Source: Thioalkalivibrio nitratireducens DSM 14787 (GTDB taxonomy: Bacteria > Pseudomonadota > Gammaproteobacteria > Ectothiorhodospirales > Ectothiorhodospiraceae). From it: a stretch of DNA of 64,000 bases. The notes under the pieces were generated by a model. The model was not told where the DNA came from. It searched no databases and saw nothing but the letters and a program-made list of their open reading frames with translations. This document shows, in pieces, positions 40,079-50,891 of this stretch (the stretch's first letter is position 1; each line of letters begins with the position of its first letter). Location: assembly GCF_000321415.2 (NCBI RefSeq), contig NC_019902.2:1116001-1180000 (forward strand). The letters run 5' to 3'. The translations under genes and the position numbers were made by a program.

Positions 40079-41782
40079 ATGAACCGACCGGATTTCGACC
40101 ATCGCAAGTATGCACCTGCCCCCGGGATCGCGAAGCCGGACAGGCGCTGGCCGGACCGGCGCATCGTGCGTGCGCCGATCTTCGCCAGCGTCGACCTGCG
40201 CGACGGCAATCAGGCATTGGAGCGGCCGATGTCGGTGGAGCAGAAGCTCCGGTTCTTCGATCTGCTGGTCGCGATCGGCCTCACCGAGATCGAAGTCGGC
40301 TTCCCTTCCGCCTCGCAGCCGGACTTCGCGTTCACCCGGCGTTTGATCGAGGAGGGGCGGATCCCGGAAGGGGTGATGATCCAGGTGCTGACCCAGGCGC
40401 GCGAGGATCTGATCCGGCGCACCTTCGAGGCGCTGGAAGGTGTGCCCCGTGCGATCGTGCATGTGTACAACTCGACCAGCCCGGCGCAGCGTGAACAGGT
40501 GTTCGGGCTGGACCGGGAGGGGGTCCGGAAAATCGCCGAGAGCGGCGCGCGCTGGGTGCGCGACATCGCGGCCGAATATCCCGGCACCGACTGGACCTTC
40601 CAGTACTCGCCCGAGAGCTACTCGGCGACCGAACCCGACTACGCAGTCGAGGTGGTCGATGCGGTGAACGCGATCTGGCGGCCCGATCGGGGCCAGAAAG
40701 TGATCATCAACCTGCCGGCGACGGTCGAGGTCACGACACCCAACGTATTCGCCGACCAGGTCGAATGGTTTTGCGATCATGTGCGGATGCGCGATGATTT
40801 CGTACTGTCGCTGCACACGCACAACGACCGGGGTACCGGGGTGGCCGCCGCGGAGCTGGGCCTGCTGGCCGGTGCCGACCGGCTGGAGGGTACGCTGTTC
40901 GGCAACGGCGAGCGGACGGGCAACATGGACATGATCACCGTGGCCATGAACCTGTACTCCCAGGGGGTGGATCCCACGGTGGACCTGTCCGACATGGAGG
41001 CGATCAAGGCGGTCTACCGGGAGTGTACCGCGCTGCCGGTGCACCCGCGCCATCCCTGGACCGGCGAGCTCGTCTACACGGCGTTTTCCGGCAGCCACCA
41101 GGACGCGATTCGGAAGGGGATGGCCCACCGGCAACGGTGGGGCGGGCCCTGGGAGGTACCCTACCTGCCGATCGACCCGCGCGATCTGGGGCGCGAGTAC
41201 GAGGCGGTGGTACGCATCAACAGCCAGTCGGGAAAGGGTGGCGTCGCGCACGTACTGGAGCGCGATCACGGCATCACCCTTCCGCGATGGCTGGCGACGG
41301 AATTCGCCCGTGCGGTGCAGGCCCAGGCCGAGGAGAGCGGGGCCGAGGTCAATTCCCGTTCGGTGCGTGCGCTGTTCGAACGCCAGTACCTGGAGACGCC
41401 CGCGTCCTGGAGCCTGACGGGGTACCGGCTGTACCGTCAGGGCGCGCAGGTCGAGATCGATGTCCAGTTGGCGCAGCACGGCGTGGTGCAAAGGCTCACG
41501 GCCCGCGGTGACGGCGTCGTGTCCGCGCTGGTCGTGGCGCTGGAACGCCAGTACGGAGTGCGGATCGAGGTGGTCGAGTTCGACGAGCATGCGCTGGAAC
41601 ACAGCACCGGCGCCCAGGCGCTGGCGGCGGTCGCGCTGACCGTGGACGGCGAGCGCGCGGCGGGTGCCGCGATCGCCGAGGACAGCGCCGGCGCCGCGGT
41701 CCAGGCGGTGCTGACCGCCCTGTCCCGCGCGGGAGTCGCTGCAGGTGTCGACGTCGACGTGGTGCCCGCCACCGCGACCTGA
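40079..41782 (+). CDS. leuA: 2-isopropylmalate synthase
   Basis: LeuA condenses acetyl-CoA with 2-oxoisovalerate, the first step of leucine synthesis. The 567-residue protein belongs to the long class II form: the catalytic DLRDGNQAL at residues 39-47, the metal-binding HTHNDRGTG near 247, [10 protein letters not shown], and a C-terminal allosteric LeuA_dimer region from about residue 430. ATG 40079 follows GAGGAA. It stands apart from leuCD by 193 bases and is divergent from an Lrp-type regulator. Confidence 0.96.
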   Translation: MNRPDFDHRKYAPAPGIAKPDRRWPDRRIVRAPIFASVDLRDGNQALERPMSVEQKLRFFDLLVAIGLTEIEVGFPSASQPDFAFTRRLIEEGRIPEGVMIQVLTQAREDLIRRTFEALEGVPRAIVHVYNSTSPAQREQVFGLDREGVRKIAESGARWVRDIAAEYPGTDWTFQYSPESYSATEPDYAVEVVDAVNAIWRPDRGQKVIINLPATVEVTTPNVFADQVEWFCDHVRMRDDFVLSLHTHNDRGTGVAAAELGLLAGADRLEGTLFGNGERTGNMDMITVAMNLYSQGVDPTVDLSDMEAIKAVYRECTALPVHPRHPWTGELVYTAFSGSHQDAIRKGMAHRQRWGGPWEVPYLPIDPRDLGREYEAVVRINSQSGKGGVAHVLERDHGITLPRWLATEFARAVQAQAEESGAEVNSRSVRALFERQYLETPASWSLTGYRLYRQGAQVEIDVQLAQHGVVQRLTARGDGVVSALVVALERQYGVRIEVVEFDEHALEHSTGAQALAAVALTVDGERAAGAAIAEDSAGAAVQAVLTALSRAGVAAGVDVDVVPATAT

Positions 41783-41975
41783 CCCCCCAGGGTCGGTACC
41801 TCGCCGCCCCCCCTTTGCCGGAGAGTGGGTGGGGCGGGTGCACCGCGCGCAGGCTGCGCGCGGACCCCTCGCCAAACCGCTCCCCGTGCCGAGGGAGGGG
41901 TATTCCTGGATGCGCTGCGGCCATACGACCGCGTGGCACGTTATCATACGAAGTTCGATGCTCGCTGGAGAAACC

Positions 41976-43385
41976 ATGTCCGGTCAGACGCTGTACGACA
42001 AACTGTGGCAGGCGCATGTCGTCCACGAGGAAGGGGACGGCACCGCGCTGCTGTATATCGATCGCCATCTGGTGCACGAGGTCACGTCGCCGCAGGCCTT
42101 CGAGGGTCTGCGGCTGGCCGGGCGCAAACTCTGGCGTTCGGACTCGGTTCTGGCGGTGCCGGATCACAATGTCCCGACCGAGCACCGGGATGCCGGTATC
42201 GCCGATCCGGTCTCCCGGACCCAGGTCGAGACACTGGAACGCAACGTGGGCGAGTTCGGGTTGAAGTTCTTCCCGATGCGCGACCTGCGACAGGGGATCG
42301 TGCACGTGATCGGTCCGGAGCAGGGCGCGACGCTGCCGGGGATGACCGTGGTCTGCGGCGATTCGCACACCTCCACCCATGGCGCTCTGGGCGCGCTGGC
42401 TTTCGGGATCGGCACCTCCGAGGTGGAACACGTGCTGGCAACCCAGTGCCTGTGGCAGAAAAAGTCGAAAAGCATGCTGGTTCGCGTCGACGGCGAGCTG
42501 CGGCCGGGTGTGACCGCGAAGGACGTGGTATTGGCCATCATTGGAACGATCGGAACCGCAGGTGGCACCGGCTATGCGATCGAGTTCGGCGGGTCCGCGA
42601 TCCGCAGCCTGTCGGTCGAAGGACGCATGACCGTGTGCAACATGGCGATCGAAGCCGGCGCACGGGCCGGGATGGTCGCGGTCGACGAGAAGACCATCGA
42701 GTACGTACGCGGTCGGCCGCAGGCACCCGCGGGCGAATTGTTCGAACGGGCGGCCGATGTCTGGCGGCAGCTGGTCAGTGACCCGGACGCGCGGTTCGAC
42801 CGGGTGGTGGTACTGGATGCCGCGGCGATCGAGCCGCAGGTCAGTTGGGGCACCTCACCGGAGATGGTCGTGCCGGTGTCCGGAAATGTGCCCGACCCGG
42901 CACTGGAAAAGGATCCGGTGCGTGCCGAAGGTATGCGCAAGGCGCTGAAGTATATGGGGCTGGAGCCCGGGATTCCGGTCGACGGGATCCGCCCCGACAA
43001 GGTTTTCATCGGCTCCTGCACCAATTCGCGGATCGAGGATCTGCGCGAGGCCGCGACGGTGGTGCGCGGCCGGCGCAAGGCCGACAGTATCAAGCTCGCG
43101 ATGGTCGTGCCGGGGTCCGGGCTGGTCAAGCAGCAGGCCGAGGCCGAGGGGCTCGACCAGGTGTTTCTGGACGCGGGTTTCGAATGGAGGGAACCGGGCT
43201 GTTCGATGTGCCTGGCGATGAACGCGGACCGGCTGGAACCGGGCGAGCGCTGCGCCTCCACCTCGAATCGCAATTTCGAGGGCAGGCAGGGGCAGGGTGG
43301 GCGCACACACCTGGTCAGCCCCGCGCTGGCGGCTGCCGCTGCAGTCGCCGGGCATTTCATCGACCCTGCGCGACTGGAGAACTGA
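41976..43385 (+). CDS. leuC: 3-isopropylmalate dehydratase large subunit
   Basis: LeuC with LeuD isomerises 2- to 3-isopropylmalate using a [4Fe-4S] cluster. The 469-residue protein has [41 protein letters not shown] (first cluster cysteine) and [11 protein letters not shown] (the other two), in the usual order. ATG 41976 gives the canonical [11 protein letters not shown] start. The 190 bases before it show no gene. leuD follows four bases after its stop. Confidence 0.97.
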   Translation: MSGQTLYDKLWQAHVVHEEGDGTALLYIDRHLVHEVTSPQAFEGLRLAGRKLWRSDSVLAVPDHNVPTEHRDAGIADPVSRTQVETLERNVGEFGLKFFPMRDLRQGIVHVIGPEQGATLPGMTVVCGDSHTSTHGALGALAFGIGTSEVEHVLATQCLWQKKSKSMLVRVDGELRPGVTAKDVVLAIIGTIGTAGGTGYAIEFGGSAIRSLSVEGRMTVCNMAIEAGARAGMVAVDEKTIEYVRGRPQAPAGELFERAADVWRQLVSDPDARFDRVVVLDAAAIEPQVSWGTSPEMVVPVSGNVPDPALEKDPVRAEGMRKALKYMGLEPGIPVDGIRPDKVFIGSCTNSRIEDLREAATVVRGRRKADSIKLAMVVPGSGLVKQQAEAEGLDQVFLDAGFEWREPGCSMCLAMNADRLEPGERCASTSNRNFEGRQGQGGRTHLVSPALAAAAAVAGHFIDPARLEN

Positions 43386-43388
43386 ACC

Positions 43389-44030
43389 ATGCAACCATTT
43401 ACCGTGCACAGCGGCATCGCAGCCCCGCTGGACCGCGCCAACGTCGATACCGACGCAATCATTCCGAAGCAGTACCTGAAATCGATCAAGCGCACCGGCT
43501 TCGGCCCCAATGCCTTCGACGACTGGCGCTATCTGGATCCGGGCGAGCCCGATTCCGACCATGCGCGGCGGCGCCCGAACCCGGAATTCGTGCTGAACCA
43601 GGATCCGTTCAATCGCGCGACCATCCTGCTGGCTCGCGAGAATTTCGGGTGCGGTTCGTCGCGGGAGCATGCGGTCTGGGCATTGACCGACTTCGGGTTT
43701 CGCGCGGTGATTGCGCCGTCGTTCGCGGACATCTTCTTCAATAACAGCTTCAAAAATGGACTGCTTCCCGTTGTTTTACAAGAGGGAGAAGTCGATGAGC
43801 TGTTTCGACGTGTGCAGTCCGAGCCGGGTCTGCAGCTCGAGGTCGACCTGCGGGCGCAGCAGGTCCGGGTGCCGGAGGGGCCGGTGTTCCACTTCGAGAT
43901 CGACGAGAATCGTCGCCACCGGCTGCTCAAAGGTCTGGACGACATCGCGCTGACCCTGCAGCATGCGGACAGGATTCGCGCCTACGAGGCGCGCCGGCGC
44001 GAGGAAGCACCGTGGCTGATGCCCCGTTGA
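43389..44030 (+). CDS. leuD: 3-isopropylmalate dehydratase small subunit
   Basis: The 213-residue LeuD starts four bases after leuC and completes the heterodimer. Typical segments are [19 protein letters not shown] at residues 12-30, [15 protein letters not shown] near 85 and the loop [14 protein letters not shown] near 116. Family length is about 200-215. It is followed by a 500-base gap filled with repeats before leuB. Confidence 0.97.
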   Translation: MQPFTVHSGIAAPLDRANVDTDAIIPKQYLKSIKRTGFGPNAFDDWRYLDPGEPDSDHARRRPNPEFVLNQDPFNRATILLARENFGCGSSREHAVWALTDFGFRAVIAPSFADIFFNNSFKNGLLPVVLQEGEVDELFRRVQSEPGLQLEVDLRAQQVRVPEGPVFHFEIDENRRHRLLKGLDDIALTLQHADRIRAYEARRREEAPWLMPR

Positions 44031-44060
44031 CGTCAAGGGAAGTGCTGAACAAAGGGTCCT

Positions 44061-44235
44061 GTCATTGCGAGCGAAGCGCGACATTAATGCGCGCAGCGCA
44101 TTGAACAGCCGAAGGCTGGCCCGCAGGGTGAGCGCAGCGAATAATGCAGGCGGCGTGGGGAGGACTGACGCCGTTTGGATCGCCACGTCCCGCCACGCTT
44201 CGCTCGCGGCTAAAGGCTTCGCTCCTCGCGATGAC
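44061..44235 (-). repeat. 175-bp dispersed repeat, family A, copy 2
   Basis: This element is the reverse-complement counterpart of 11556-11730 and has exactly the same length. Ends read GTCATTGCGAGCGAAGCGCG on the left and CCTCGCGATGAC on the right, so the terminal inverted repeats are conserved. It lies right after leuD. Confidence 0.9.
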
Positions 44236-44263
44236 GATTTAATCAGCACTTCCCAAGAGGCTG

Positions 44264-44355
44264 CCACGGCAGGACACGGATCACGCGTAAAATGACGGGC
44301 GTTCAATGCCTCGTCAGTGGATTGCCGTGTGTTTCCGTGGCTTGTTTTCATCCTT
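44264..44355 (+). repeat. Family C repeat fragment
   Basis: CCACGGCAGGACACGGATCA, the segment GACGGGCGTTCAATGCCTCG and TTTCCGTGG...TTTTCATCCTTC align with the unit at 39109-39244 in the array, but the leading ATGA...GTGAAAAT part is missing. It is a diverged, isolated family C member. Confidence 0.7.
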
Positions 44356-44530
44356 CAGCGTGTCGGGGGTGGGGCAAGCGCCTCGGGGCCACTGTGGGGA
44401 TACCCCGAGGCGCTCTCGATGCGGCATGTGGGGTGGTGTCCGCGCGGGACGGGTTGACGCACGGACCCGTTGTGATGCGTTTGCATTTGATTTCATTAAA
44501 AGCAGGCAGTTGAACTTAGGAGCTCGAAGC

Positions 44531-45601
44531 GTGCAGAGAATTCTGGTGTTGCCGGGTGACGGGATCGGTCCGGAGATCGTGAACGAAGCCCTGAAGGTGC
44601 TGGATCGAGTCGCCGAACTCGAGGGACTGGATCTCGAGATCGACGAGGGGCTGATCGGCGGAGCCGGTTACGACGCCGCCGGGGATCCCTACCCGGCGAC
44701 GACGCGCGCGATGGCGCGCGAGGCGGACGCGATCCTGCTCGGCGCGGTTGGCGGCCCGCAGTACGAAGCGCTGGATCGTCCGCTGCGCCCGGAACGGGGC
44801 CTGCTCGGAATCCGCTCCGATCTGAACCTGTTCGCGAACCTGCGGCCCGCGATCCTGTATTCACAGTTGGCGGAGGCGTCCACGCTGCGGCCCGAAGTGG
44901 TCGCCGGCCTCGATCTTCTGATCGTGCGCGAACTGACGGGCGACATCTATTTCGGGCAGCCACGGGGCGTCGAGGAACGCGACGGCGAGCGCGTCGGATT
45001 CAACACGGCCATCTACAGCGAATCCGAGATCGAGCGCATTGCACGCGTGGCGTTCGACGCCGCGATGAAGCGGGGGCGCCGGCTGTGTTCGGTGGACAAG
45101 GCGAACGTGCTGGAGGTCTCCGAGCTCTGGCGCGAGGTGGTGATCCGGGTGGGCCGCGACTACCCCGAGGTGGAGCTCTCGCACATGTACGTTGATAACG
45201 CCGCGATGCAGTTGGTGCGTGCGCCGAAACAGTTCGACGTGATCGTCACCGGCAACATCTTTGGCGACATCCTGTCCGACGAGGCGGCGATGTTGACGGG
45301 TTCCATCGGCATGCTGCCGTCAGCGTCGCTGAATGCCGAGCGCGCGGGGCTGTACGAGCCGATTCACGGCTCGGCGCCGGATATCGCGGGTCAGGACCGG
45401 GCGAATCCGATCGCGACCGTCCTATCGGTGGCGATGATGCTGCGCCACAGCCTTGGTCACGAGGCGGCGGCGGCCCGGATCGAAACGGCCGTCGGGCGGG
45501 TGCTGGACCAGGGACTGCGCACGGCGGACATCGTCTCGGAAGGCTGTACACTGGTCGGCACGGCAGCCATGGGCGACGCACTGGTTGCGGCGATGAATTG
45601 A
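44531..45601 (+). CDS. leuB: 3-isopropylmalate dehydrogenase
   Basis: LeuB oxidatively decarboxylates 3-isopropylmalate with NAD. The 356-residue protein has [14 protein letters not shown] at the N-terminus, the substrate arginine region [21 protein letters not shown], the catalytic tyrosine/lysine segments ([27 protein letters not shown]), metal-binding aspartates in [13 protein letters not shown] and the NAD loop [17 protein letters not shown]. The start is GTG 44531, about nine bases after TAGGAG; family alignment fixes it. asd follows after 30 bases. Confidence 0.97.
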   Translation: MQRILVLPGDGIGPEIVNEALKVLDRVAELEGLDLEIDEGLIGGAGYDAAGDPYPATTRAMAREADAILLGAVGGPQYEALDRPLRPERGLLGIRSDLNLFANLRPAILYSQLAEASTLRPEVVAGLDLLIVRELTGDIYFGQPRGVEERDGERVGFNTAIYSESEIERIARVAFDAAMKRGRRLCSVDKANVLEVSELWREVVIRVGRDYPEVELSHMYVDNAAMQLVRAPKQFDVIVTGNIFGDILSDEAAMLTGSIGMLPSASLNAERAGLYEPIHGSAPDIAGQDRANPIATVLSVAMMLRHSLGHEAAAARIETAVGRVLDQGLRTADIVSEGCTLVGTAAMGDALVAAMN

Positions 45602-45631
45602 GATAACGGTTGAACTTGGGATGGCAAGGCC

Positions 45632-46657
45632 ATGAGTGATAGAAAGTTTGATGTAGCGGTCGTCGGTGCCACTGGCGCGGTGGGCGAAACGATGCTGGCG
45701 ATCCTGGCCGAGCGCGCATTTCCGGTCGGCAACGTCCATGCGCTGGCAAGCGAGCGTTCGGCAGGCAAGACGGTTGCGTTCGGGAACCGCGAACTCGTGG
45801 TGGAGGATCTGGCCACCTTCGATTTCGCGAAGGTGCAGATCGGGCTGTTCTCCCCGGGCGCCTCGGTCTCCGCGGTGTACGCGCCGAAGGCGGCAGCGGC
45901 GGGCTGTGTGGTGATCGACAACACTTCGCAGTTTCGCTACGAGAACGACATTCCGCTGGTCGTGCCCGAGGTGAATCCCGCGGCAGTCGCGCGGTACCGG
46001 AACCGCGGCATCATTGCCAATCCGAACTGCTCCACCATCCAGATGTTGGTGGCCCTGAAGCCGATCCACGATGCCGTGGGTATCGAGCGGATCAACGTCG
46101 CCACCTATCAGGCCGTGTCCGGCACCGGGAAGGAAGCCATCGACGAGCTGGCCCAGCAGACCGCGGCGCTGCTCAATGGCAAGCCGGTCGAATGCAGCGT
46201 GTACCCGAAGCAGATCGCGTTCAATGTGCTCCCGCACATCGATGCATTCATGGACAACGGCTATACGAAGGAAGAAATGAAGATGGTCTGGGAAACCCGT
46301 AAAATCTTCGAGGATGATGCGATCATGGTGAACCCGACCACCGTTCGCGTACCCGTGTTCTACGGACACTCGGAGGCCGTGCATATCGAAACGCGCGCGA
46401 AGATCAGCGCCGAGGCGGCCCGCGCACTGCTCGAGAAAGCACCGGGGATCGAAATTCTGGATACCCGGGGTCCCGGGGGGTATCCGACCGCGGTCACCGA
46501 GAGCAGCGGGCGTGACGGCGTGTTCGTGGGGAGGATCCGCGAGGATATCTCGCATCCCCGCGGCCTTGATCTGTGGGTCGTTTCGGACAATGTACGCAAG
46601 GGCGCGGCGCTGAATACTATCCAGATAGCCGAATTGCTCGTCCGTGAATACCTTTGA
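45632..46657 (+). CDS. asd: Aspartate-semialdehyde dehydrogenase
   Basis: Asd reduces aspartyl phosphate to aspartate semialdehyde for Lys, Thr, Met and peptidoglycan precursors. The 341-residue protein shows the NADP motif VVGATGAVGETML at residues 10-22, the catalytic cysteine in IIANPNCSTIQM near 133, and the active-site histidine region VRVPVFYGHSEAVHIE. The leuB-asd-fimV-truA order is common in Gammaproteobacteria. It is probably co-transcribed with leuB. Confidence 0.97.
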   Translation: MSDRKFDVAVVGATGAVGETMLAILAERAFPVGNVHALASERSAGKTVAFGNRELVVEDLATFDFAKVQIGLFSPGASVSAVYAPKAAAAGCVVIDNTSQFRYENDIPLVVPEVNPAAVARYRNRGIIANPNCSTIQMLVALKPIHDAVGIERINVATYQAVSGTGKEAIDELAQQTAALLNGKPVECSVYPKQIAFNVLPHIDAFMDNGYTKEEMKMVWETRKIFEDDAIMVNPTTVRVPVFYGHSEAVHIETRAKISAEAARALLEKAPGIEILDTRGPGGYPTAVTESSGRDGVFVGRIREDISHPRGLDLWVVSDNVRKGAALNTIQIAELLVREYL

Positions 46658-46775
46658 TCGTAGATGCTGGAGATTCCATCGGCTGATCTGTGGACGGGAT
46701 GGAGGGAGTCGGGCGCAAGATCAGGCCCTTCGGTCCTGCTGAAAGTGTGCCGGGTGGTGGCAAGGGAGGATAGGC

Positions 46776-49094
46776 GTGCGCAGAATCATCGTAGCCTTGG
46801 GCTGTTGGCTTGTGGCTGGACCGTCCATGGCGAATATGAGTCTCGGAGAGATCGACGTCCGGTCCTTCCTGAATCAACCGCTGCTGGCGCAGGTCACAGC
46901 GGACGGCAGCACATTGGCGAACGAGGACGTCGAGTTCCGCCTAGCGCCTGAGGAGGATCATCGCCGAGCGGGCTTGGTTCGGGGGGCACTTCCGACCGAT
47001 TTGGAGATATCGGTCGAGGGTTCTGGAACGCACCGGATCATCCGCCTGACGACGCAGCGTCCGGTGCGCGAGCCGTATCTCGGTGTGCTGATCGAGGCGC
47101 GCTGGAGAGCCGGGCGGGTGCTGCGTGAATACTCGCTGTTGCTCGATCCGCCTGTAGCCTTTGCGCCGGAGCGTAGCAGGGCCCCGATCGTGCCCCAAGC
47201 GTACCAGCCGGCACCTTCAGACCCTGTGCGAGCGGCGACTCACTGGGTTCGGCAGGGGGATACACTGCTATCGATCGTGCGCAATCATGGGTATTTCGGG
47301 GGCTCGCCGGAACAGGCGATGCTGGCGCTCCTGGATGCCAATCCCCATGCATTCATCGATGGCGATATCAATCAACTGCGTGCGAACGTCGAGCTGAGAA
47401 TGCCGACGCAGGAGGAGGTTGCTGCCCGGAGCGCCGAGGCTGCCAGGGCGGAAGTCAGGCGCCAGACCCAGGCGTGGCGCGAGCGAACGGCACCACGCTC
47501 GTCGTCGCCCGTAACGACTGCCCCGCCCACCGGAGCTGAAGCTATTCCCTCTGCGCCTGACGAAAGAGCTCCCGAGTCGGATCGGGTTCGCGCGCACGAA
47601 GATGCGTCTCCGGCGGTGGAGACGACACTCGCGGAGGGGCTGCCGGCAGGCGACATGGACGGGATGGAGAGGGCCGTTGACGATCGGCTCGAGATCCTCG
47701 GCAGTCTCGGCGAGCCGATCGGGGCGGCAAGTTCCCAGATGTTCGAGGAGGCATTGCTTTCCCAGCAGGCGGCCATGAGCGAGTTGCGCGAGGAATTCGT
47801 GGCACTGCGTACGGAACTGGCCCAACGGGATCGGTTGCTCAACGTGGTCAGCACCGAACTGGCCCAGCTCGAAAGCCGGATGCGCGAGCTGCAGGAACAA
47901 ACCGGCCCCGAGTTCGTGCGTACGGGCCAGCCAGCGGGGGACATGGCATTGCGGGATCGGATCCTGGCCGACCCGCTGCTGTTGATGATGGCCGCCACAA
48001 TGCTCTTGCTGTTCCTGTTGCTGTTGCTGGCCTTGTTCCGCCCGGTGCGGGTCCGGCAGCCGGCAGGCGATGCCGGGAGTCCCGCCGTGCCCGCTGCGGC
48101 CCGGGCTGCCGGCGCCCCGGGTGCACCGGAGCGGGCACTGCAGGAGCCGAGCGAGACGCGTGCCGGCACGGTCGCCGGGGCGGCGCTGGCAGGAGCGGCT
48201 ATTGGCACCGCGGCTACGCGTACGCCGGCGGACGCACCGGCTGCTGACCGGGCCACGCTGGGTGGTGTTCCGTCCGGCGAGATCGACGTGGACGAGGGCG
48301 ACGACGATGTGCTCGCCGATGTCGATCTCTACCTTGCGTACGGAATGAACGACCAGGCGATCACGGCGCTGAACAAAGCGGTTGAGAGCGGGACCGATAC
48401 GCTCGAGTACCGGATGCGCCTGCTCGATGCCCACGCCGCGAACAACGACGCCGAAGCGGTACGTCAGGCTGCGGCAGATGTGCGTGCACGGCTCGGACCG
48501 GAGGACGGGAAGGCGCGCGCGCAAGTCGCGGCAGTCGAGGCCCGATTCTTCGGCGGGCAGCCCGACGCTGCGGAGCACGTTCCCGAGGTGCCGGATGTTG
48601 ATGACGGTTCCGGGCGCACCGGCGCTGCGGAGGCGGCAGGGAACACGGCGCCGGATTTCGGTAGCGTGGAGTTCGATGCCGCCGAGGGCCCCAGCCCGGA
48701 AATGCAGTCCGATACGGGCCAGCGCGCGGGCAACGACGAGGACGAAGCCCACCTGCTCCGTTTCGACGTTGAGGGACTGGGGGATGCGTCGACCCGGCAG
48801 GCGGATGAACCGCATGCTGGGGACGAAGGAGCTGGGATCCCGGCGCTGGATCTGCCGTCACAGGAGGGTGCCGAAGAGGGGGATGGGGCCGCTAGTACCG
48901 AGGCCGCCGAGGGCGAGGGGAACGACACCTCCGAGGTCGGCATGAAACTCAGCCTCGCCGAAGCGTTCGCCGATCTGGGTGACCGCGAGGGCGCGCTGGC
49001 CCTGCTCGAGGAGATCATGCCCGCGGCGACGGACAGGCAGCGGGAGCAGGTGGAAGCGATCCGGCAACGGCTCGGGCAGGAGGGTGCCGACTGA
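46776..49094 (+). CDS. fimV: FimV-like pilus-assembly / polar-hub protein
   Basis: A 772-residue inner-membrane protein with the FimV layout: signal peptide (IIVALGCWLVAGPSMA, residues 4-19), conserved N-terminal domain (LGEIDVRSFLNQPLLAQV), LysM-like segment (THWVRQGDTLLSIVRNHGYF, near 151-170), a coiled coil near 320-375 (AELAQRDRLLNVVSTELAQL), a transmembrane helix near 395-420, then a long acidic cytoplasmic region with a TPR-like motif (ADVDLYLAYGMNDQAI) and the FimV C-terminal segment (SLAEAFADLGDREGALALLEEI). FimV organises type IV pili and polar proteins. Start GTG 46776 follows GGGAGGA. Shorter than P. aeruginosa FimV. Confidence 0.93.
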   Translation: MRRIIVALGCWLVAGPSMANMSLGEIDVRSFLNQPLLAQVTADGSTLANEDVEFRLAPEEDHRRAGLVRGALPTDLEISVEGSGTHRIIRLTTQRPVREPYLGVLIEARWRAGRVLREYSLLLDPPVAFAPERSRAPIVPQAYQPAPSDPVRAATHWVRQGDTLLSIVRNHGYFGGSPEQAMLALLDANPHAFIDGDINQLRANVELRMPTQEEVAARSAEAARAEVRRQTQAWRERTAPRSSSPVTTAPPTGAEAIPSAPDERAPESDRVRAHEDASPAVETTLAEGLPAGDMDGMERAVDDRLEILGSLGEPIGAASSQMFEEALLSQQAAMSELREEFVALRTELAQRDRLLNVVSTELAQLESRMRELQEQTGPEFVRTGQPAGDMALRDRILADPLLLMMAATMLLLFLLLLLALFRPVRVRQPAGDAGSPAVPAAARAAGAPGAPERALQEPSETRAGTVAGAALAGAAIGTAATRTPADAPAADRATLGGVPSGEIDVDEGDDDVLADVDLYLAYGMNDQAITALNKAVESGTDTLEYRMRLLDAHAANNDAEAVRQAAADVRARLGPEDGKARAQVAAVEARFFGGQPDAAEHVPEVPDVDDGSGRTGAAEAAGNTAPDFGSVEFDAAEGPSPEMQSDTGQRAGNDEDEAHLLRFDVEGLGDASTRQADEPHAGDEGAGIPALDLPSQEGAEEGDGAASTEAAEGEGNDTSEVGMKLSLAEAFADLGDREGALALLEEIMPAATDRQREQVEAIRQRLGQEGAD

Positions 49095-49182
49095 GCCGGC
49101 GCACCGGCCGGGCACGCCGCCGCGGGAATGCGGAGGTTCCCCGAATACCGGTGAGGTCGGCCCGGCGGAGTGCGATCTGCGC

Positions 49183-49971
49183 ATGAGAGCCCTGATCCAC
49201 GCACCCGGCCCCGGGGCGCCCGACCTGTCGCCGGAGACACGCGCCGACCGGCTGTCAAGCCTGGCGATTGCGGGGGTGGTGTTGATTTCGGCTAATGTGC
49301 TTGTCCCCGCGGCGGTATCGCTACTGCCTGGCTTCCTTGTGCTGCTGGGCGTCTGGCTGGCGGGCGGGTTCCCCTGGAAGCGTGCAGCGGGCCTGGTCTG
49401 GCGCCTGAAATGGTTCTACTTGTCGCTGCTCGTCTTCTTCGGCTGGTTGCAGGGCCCGTCGCAGGTGGATGCCGCATGGGGAGCGATGCTCCCGTCGCTG
49501 CCCGGTCTGGGGGAAGCGGCGATCCGCATTGCCGCGCTGGCACTGGTCGTCTGCTGGGTGGCCTGGCTGACCTCTGCGTTCGACCGCCCGGCGCAGATCG
49601 CCGGGCTGCTGCGCTGGCTGAATCTGCTGCGACCGCTGGGGTTCCGGGGCGAGCGTTTCGCCCGGCGCCTGTTCCTGGCCCTGGACTACTTCGAAAACCA
49701 GCATCGGCACTATCGCGAGTTTCGCGAGCGCTGCAGCGGCTGCCGCTGGAGCCGACTGATGGCGGGTCGCGAGTTCCTGGTCACGGGGCTGGACCGGGCC
49801 CTGACCGGGCGGCCTGGATCGGGTATTTCTGCGCCGGAGCCGGCGCCACGCAACGGCGGGACGGACCAGGCGACGACCCGCGCGGCGCTGGTGTGGCAGG
49901 TGAGTCTGCTCTGGGTGGCCGCCCTGTCGGCGATCGCGCTCCGGGGTGCTGCAGTCGGGCCGGTGGCCTGA
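49183..49971 (+). CDS. EcfT/CbiQ-like integral membrane protein
   Basis: A 262-residue membrane protein with about four to five helices (SLAIAGVVLISANVLVPAAVSLLPGFLVLLGVW; FYLSLLVFFGW; IRIAALALVVCWVAWLTS; C-terminal LLWVAALSAIALRG). The segment RFARRLFLALDYFENQHRHYREFRERC is reminiscent of the coupling helices of energy-coupling-factor T proteins (CbiQ/EcfT), but no ATPase or S component lies nearby, so the function is open. Its TGA overlaps the truA start (TGATG), so the two are translationally coupled. Confidence 0.6.
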   Translation: MRALIHAPGPGAPDLSPETRADRLSSLAIAGVVLISANVLVPAAVSLLPGFLVLLGVWLAGGFPWKRAAGLVWRLKWFYLSLLVFFGWLQGPSQVDAAWGAMLPSLPGLGEAAIRIAALALVVCWVAWLTSAFDRPAQIAGLLRWLNLLRPLGFRGERFARRLFLALDYFENQHRHYREFRERCSGCRWSRLMAGREFLVTGLDRALTGRPGSGISAPEPAPRNGGTDQATTRAALVWQVSLLWVAALSAIALRGAAVGPVA

Positions 49972-50822
49972 TGCCCGGGGCCACGGCTGAAGCGCAGCGC
50001 TGGGCGCTGGGAGTCGAGTATGACGGCAGCGGGTTCGTCGGCTGGCAACGGCAGAAGGACGGAGCCAGCGTGCAGGCCGCGGTCGAGCAGGCGCTCGGTT
50101 TCGTGGCCGGGCACCCGGTGGATCTGCACTGCGCCGGTCGGACCGACGCCGGTGTGCATGCAACGGGCCAGGTGATCCATTTCGATACCACCGCGGTCCG
50201 GGACGAACGGAACTGGCTGCTGGGAGCCAACGCGGGTCTGCCGGAGCCGGTTGCGCTGCTCTGGGCACGTCTGGTGTCGCGGAACTTCCATGCCCGGTTC
50301 TCGGCCCAGGGCCGTCGCTATCGTTACGTGATTGCGAACCAGTCGGTGCGGCCCGCATTGCAAGCGCGGGGGGTGGCCTGGTGGCGCTATCCGCTGGACG
50401 CCGAGCGGATGCACGAGGCCGCCCAGGCCCTGGTGGGCACTCACGATTTCAGTAGCCTGCGGGCGGCTGCCTGCCAGGCCCAGTCGGCGATCAAGACCAT
50501 CCATTCGATCCGTGTCCACCGCCAGGGGCGGCACGTGGTGCTGGACGTACACGCGAATGCGTTTCTGCATCACATGGTGCGCAACATTGCCGGGGTGCTG
50601 ATCCCGATCGGCCAGGGGCGGCGCGAGGCAGACTGGGTCCACGAGATCATGCAGGCGCGGGACCGGCGTGCGTCGGGCATGACGGCGCCCGCTGGCGGTC
50701 TGTACCTGGTGGGCGTGGATTATGATCCCGTGCATCGTCTGCCCGGTGCCGGGCAGGCACCGGTCTGGCCGGTTCTGCCGCTGACCTTCGGGGAGGGTGT
50801 GGGCCGCCAGGATCCGGGCTGA
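49971..50822 (+). CDS. truA: tRNA pseudouridine(38-40) synthase
   Basis: TruA makes pseudouridine at positions 38-40 in tRNA anticodon arms. The 283-residue protein has the family start LGVEYDGSGFVGWQRQ (residues 13-28), the catalytic Asp59 in CAGRTDAGVHATGQ, and the C-terminal NAFLHHMVRNIAGVLIPIGQG. ATG 49971 overlaps the stop of the upstream membrane-protein gene. The fimV-truA-trpF order is typical. Confidence 0.97.
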   Translation: MPGATAEAQRWALGVEYDGSGFVGWQRQKDGASVQAAVEQALGFVAGHPVDLHCAGRTDAGVHATGQVIHFDTTAVRDERNWLLGANAGLPEPVALLWARLVSRNFHARFSAQGRRYRYVIANQSVRPALQARGVAWWRYPLDAERMHEAAQALVGTHDFSSLRAAACQAQSAIKTIHSIRVHRQGRHVVLDVHANAFLHHMVRNIAGVLIPIGQGRREADWVHEIMQARDRRASGMTAPAGGLYLVGVDYDPVHRLPGAGQAPVWPVLPLTFGEGVGRQDPG

Positions 50823-50891
50823 GCCGGGACCCAGGGGAGCGGCGCGGATTGTCCGCGGGATCGCCACTTTCTGGTACTCTTGGCGGCTACC

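Larger units (their letters stand above)
44031..44530. other. Gap between leuD and leuB, mostly repeats
   Basis: No gene is visible in these 500 bases. They hold family A copy 2 (44061-44235), a family C fragment (44264-44355), and an AT-richer patch near 44480-44510 just before the leuB ribosome site, which may hold a leuB promoter. Thus leuB may be transcribed separately from leuCD. Confidence 0.6.

Noticed and set aside
40064-41977. 637-residue minus-strand open frame opposite leuA
   Set aside because: leuA is unambiguous; the antisense frame has low-complexity His/Arg/Gly content typical of shadows.
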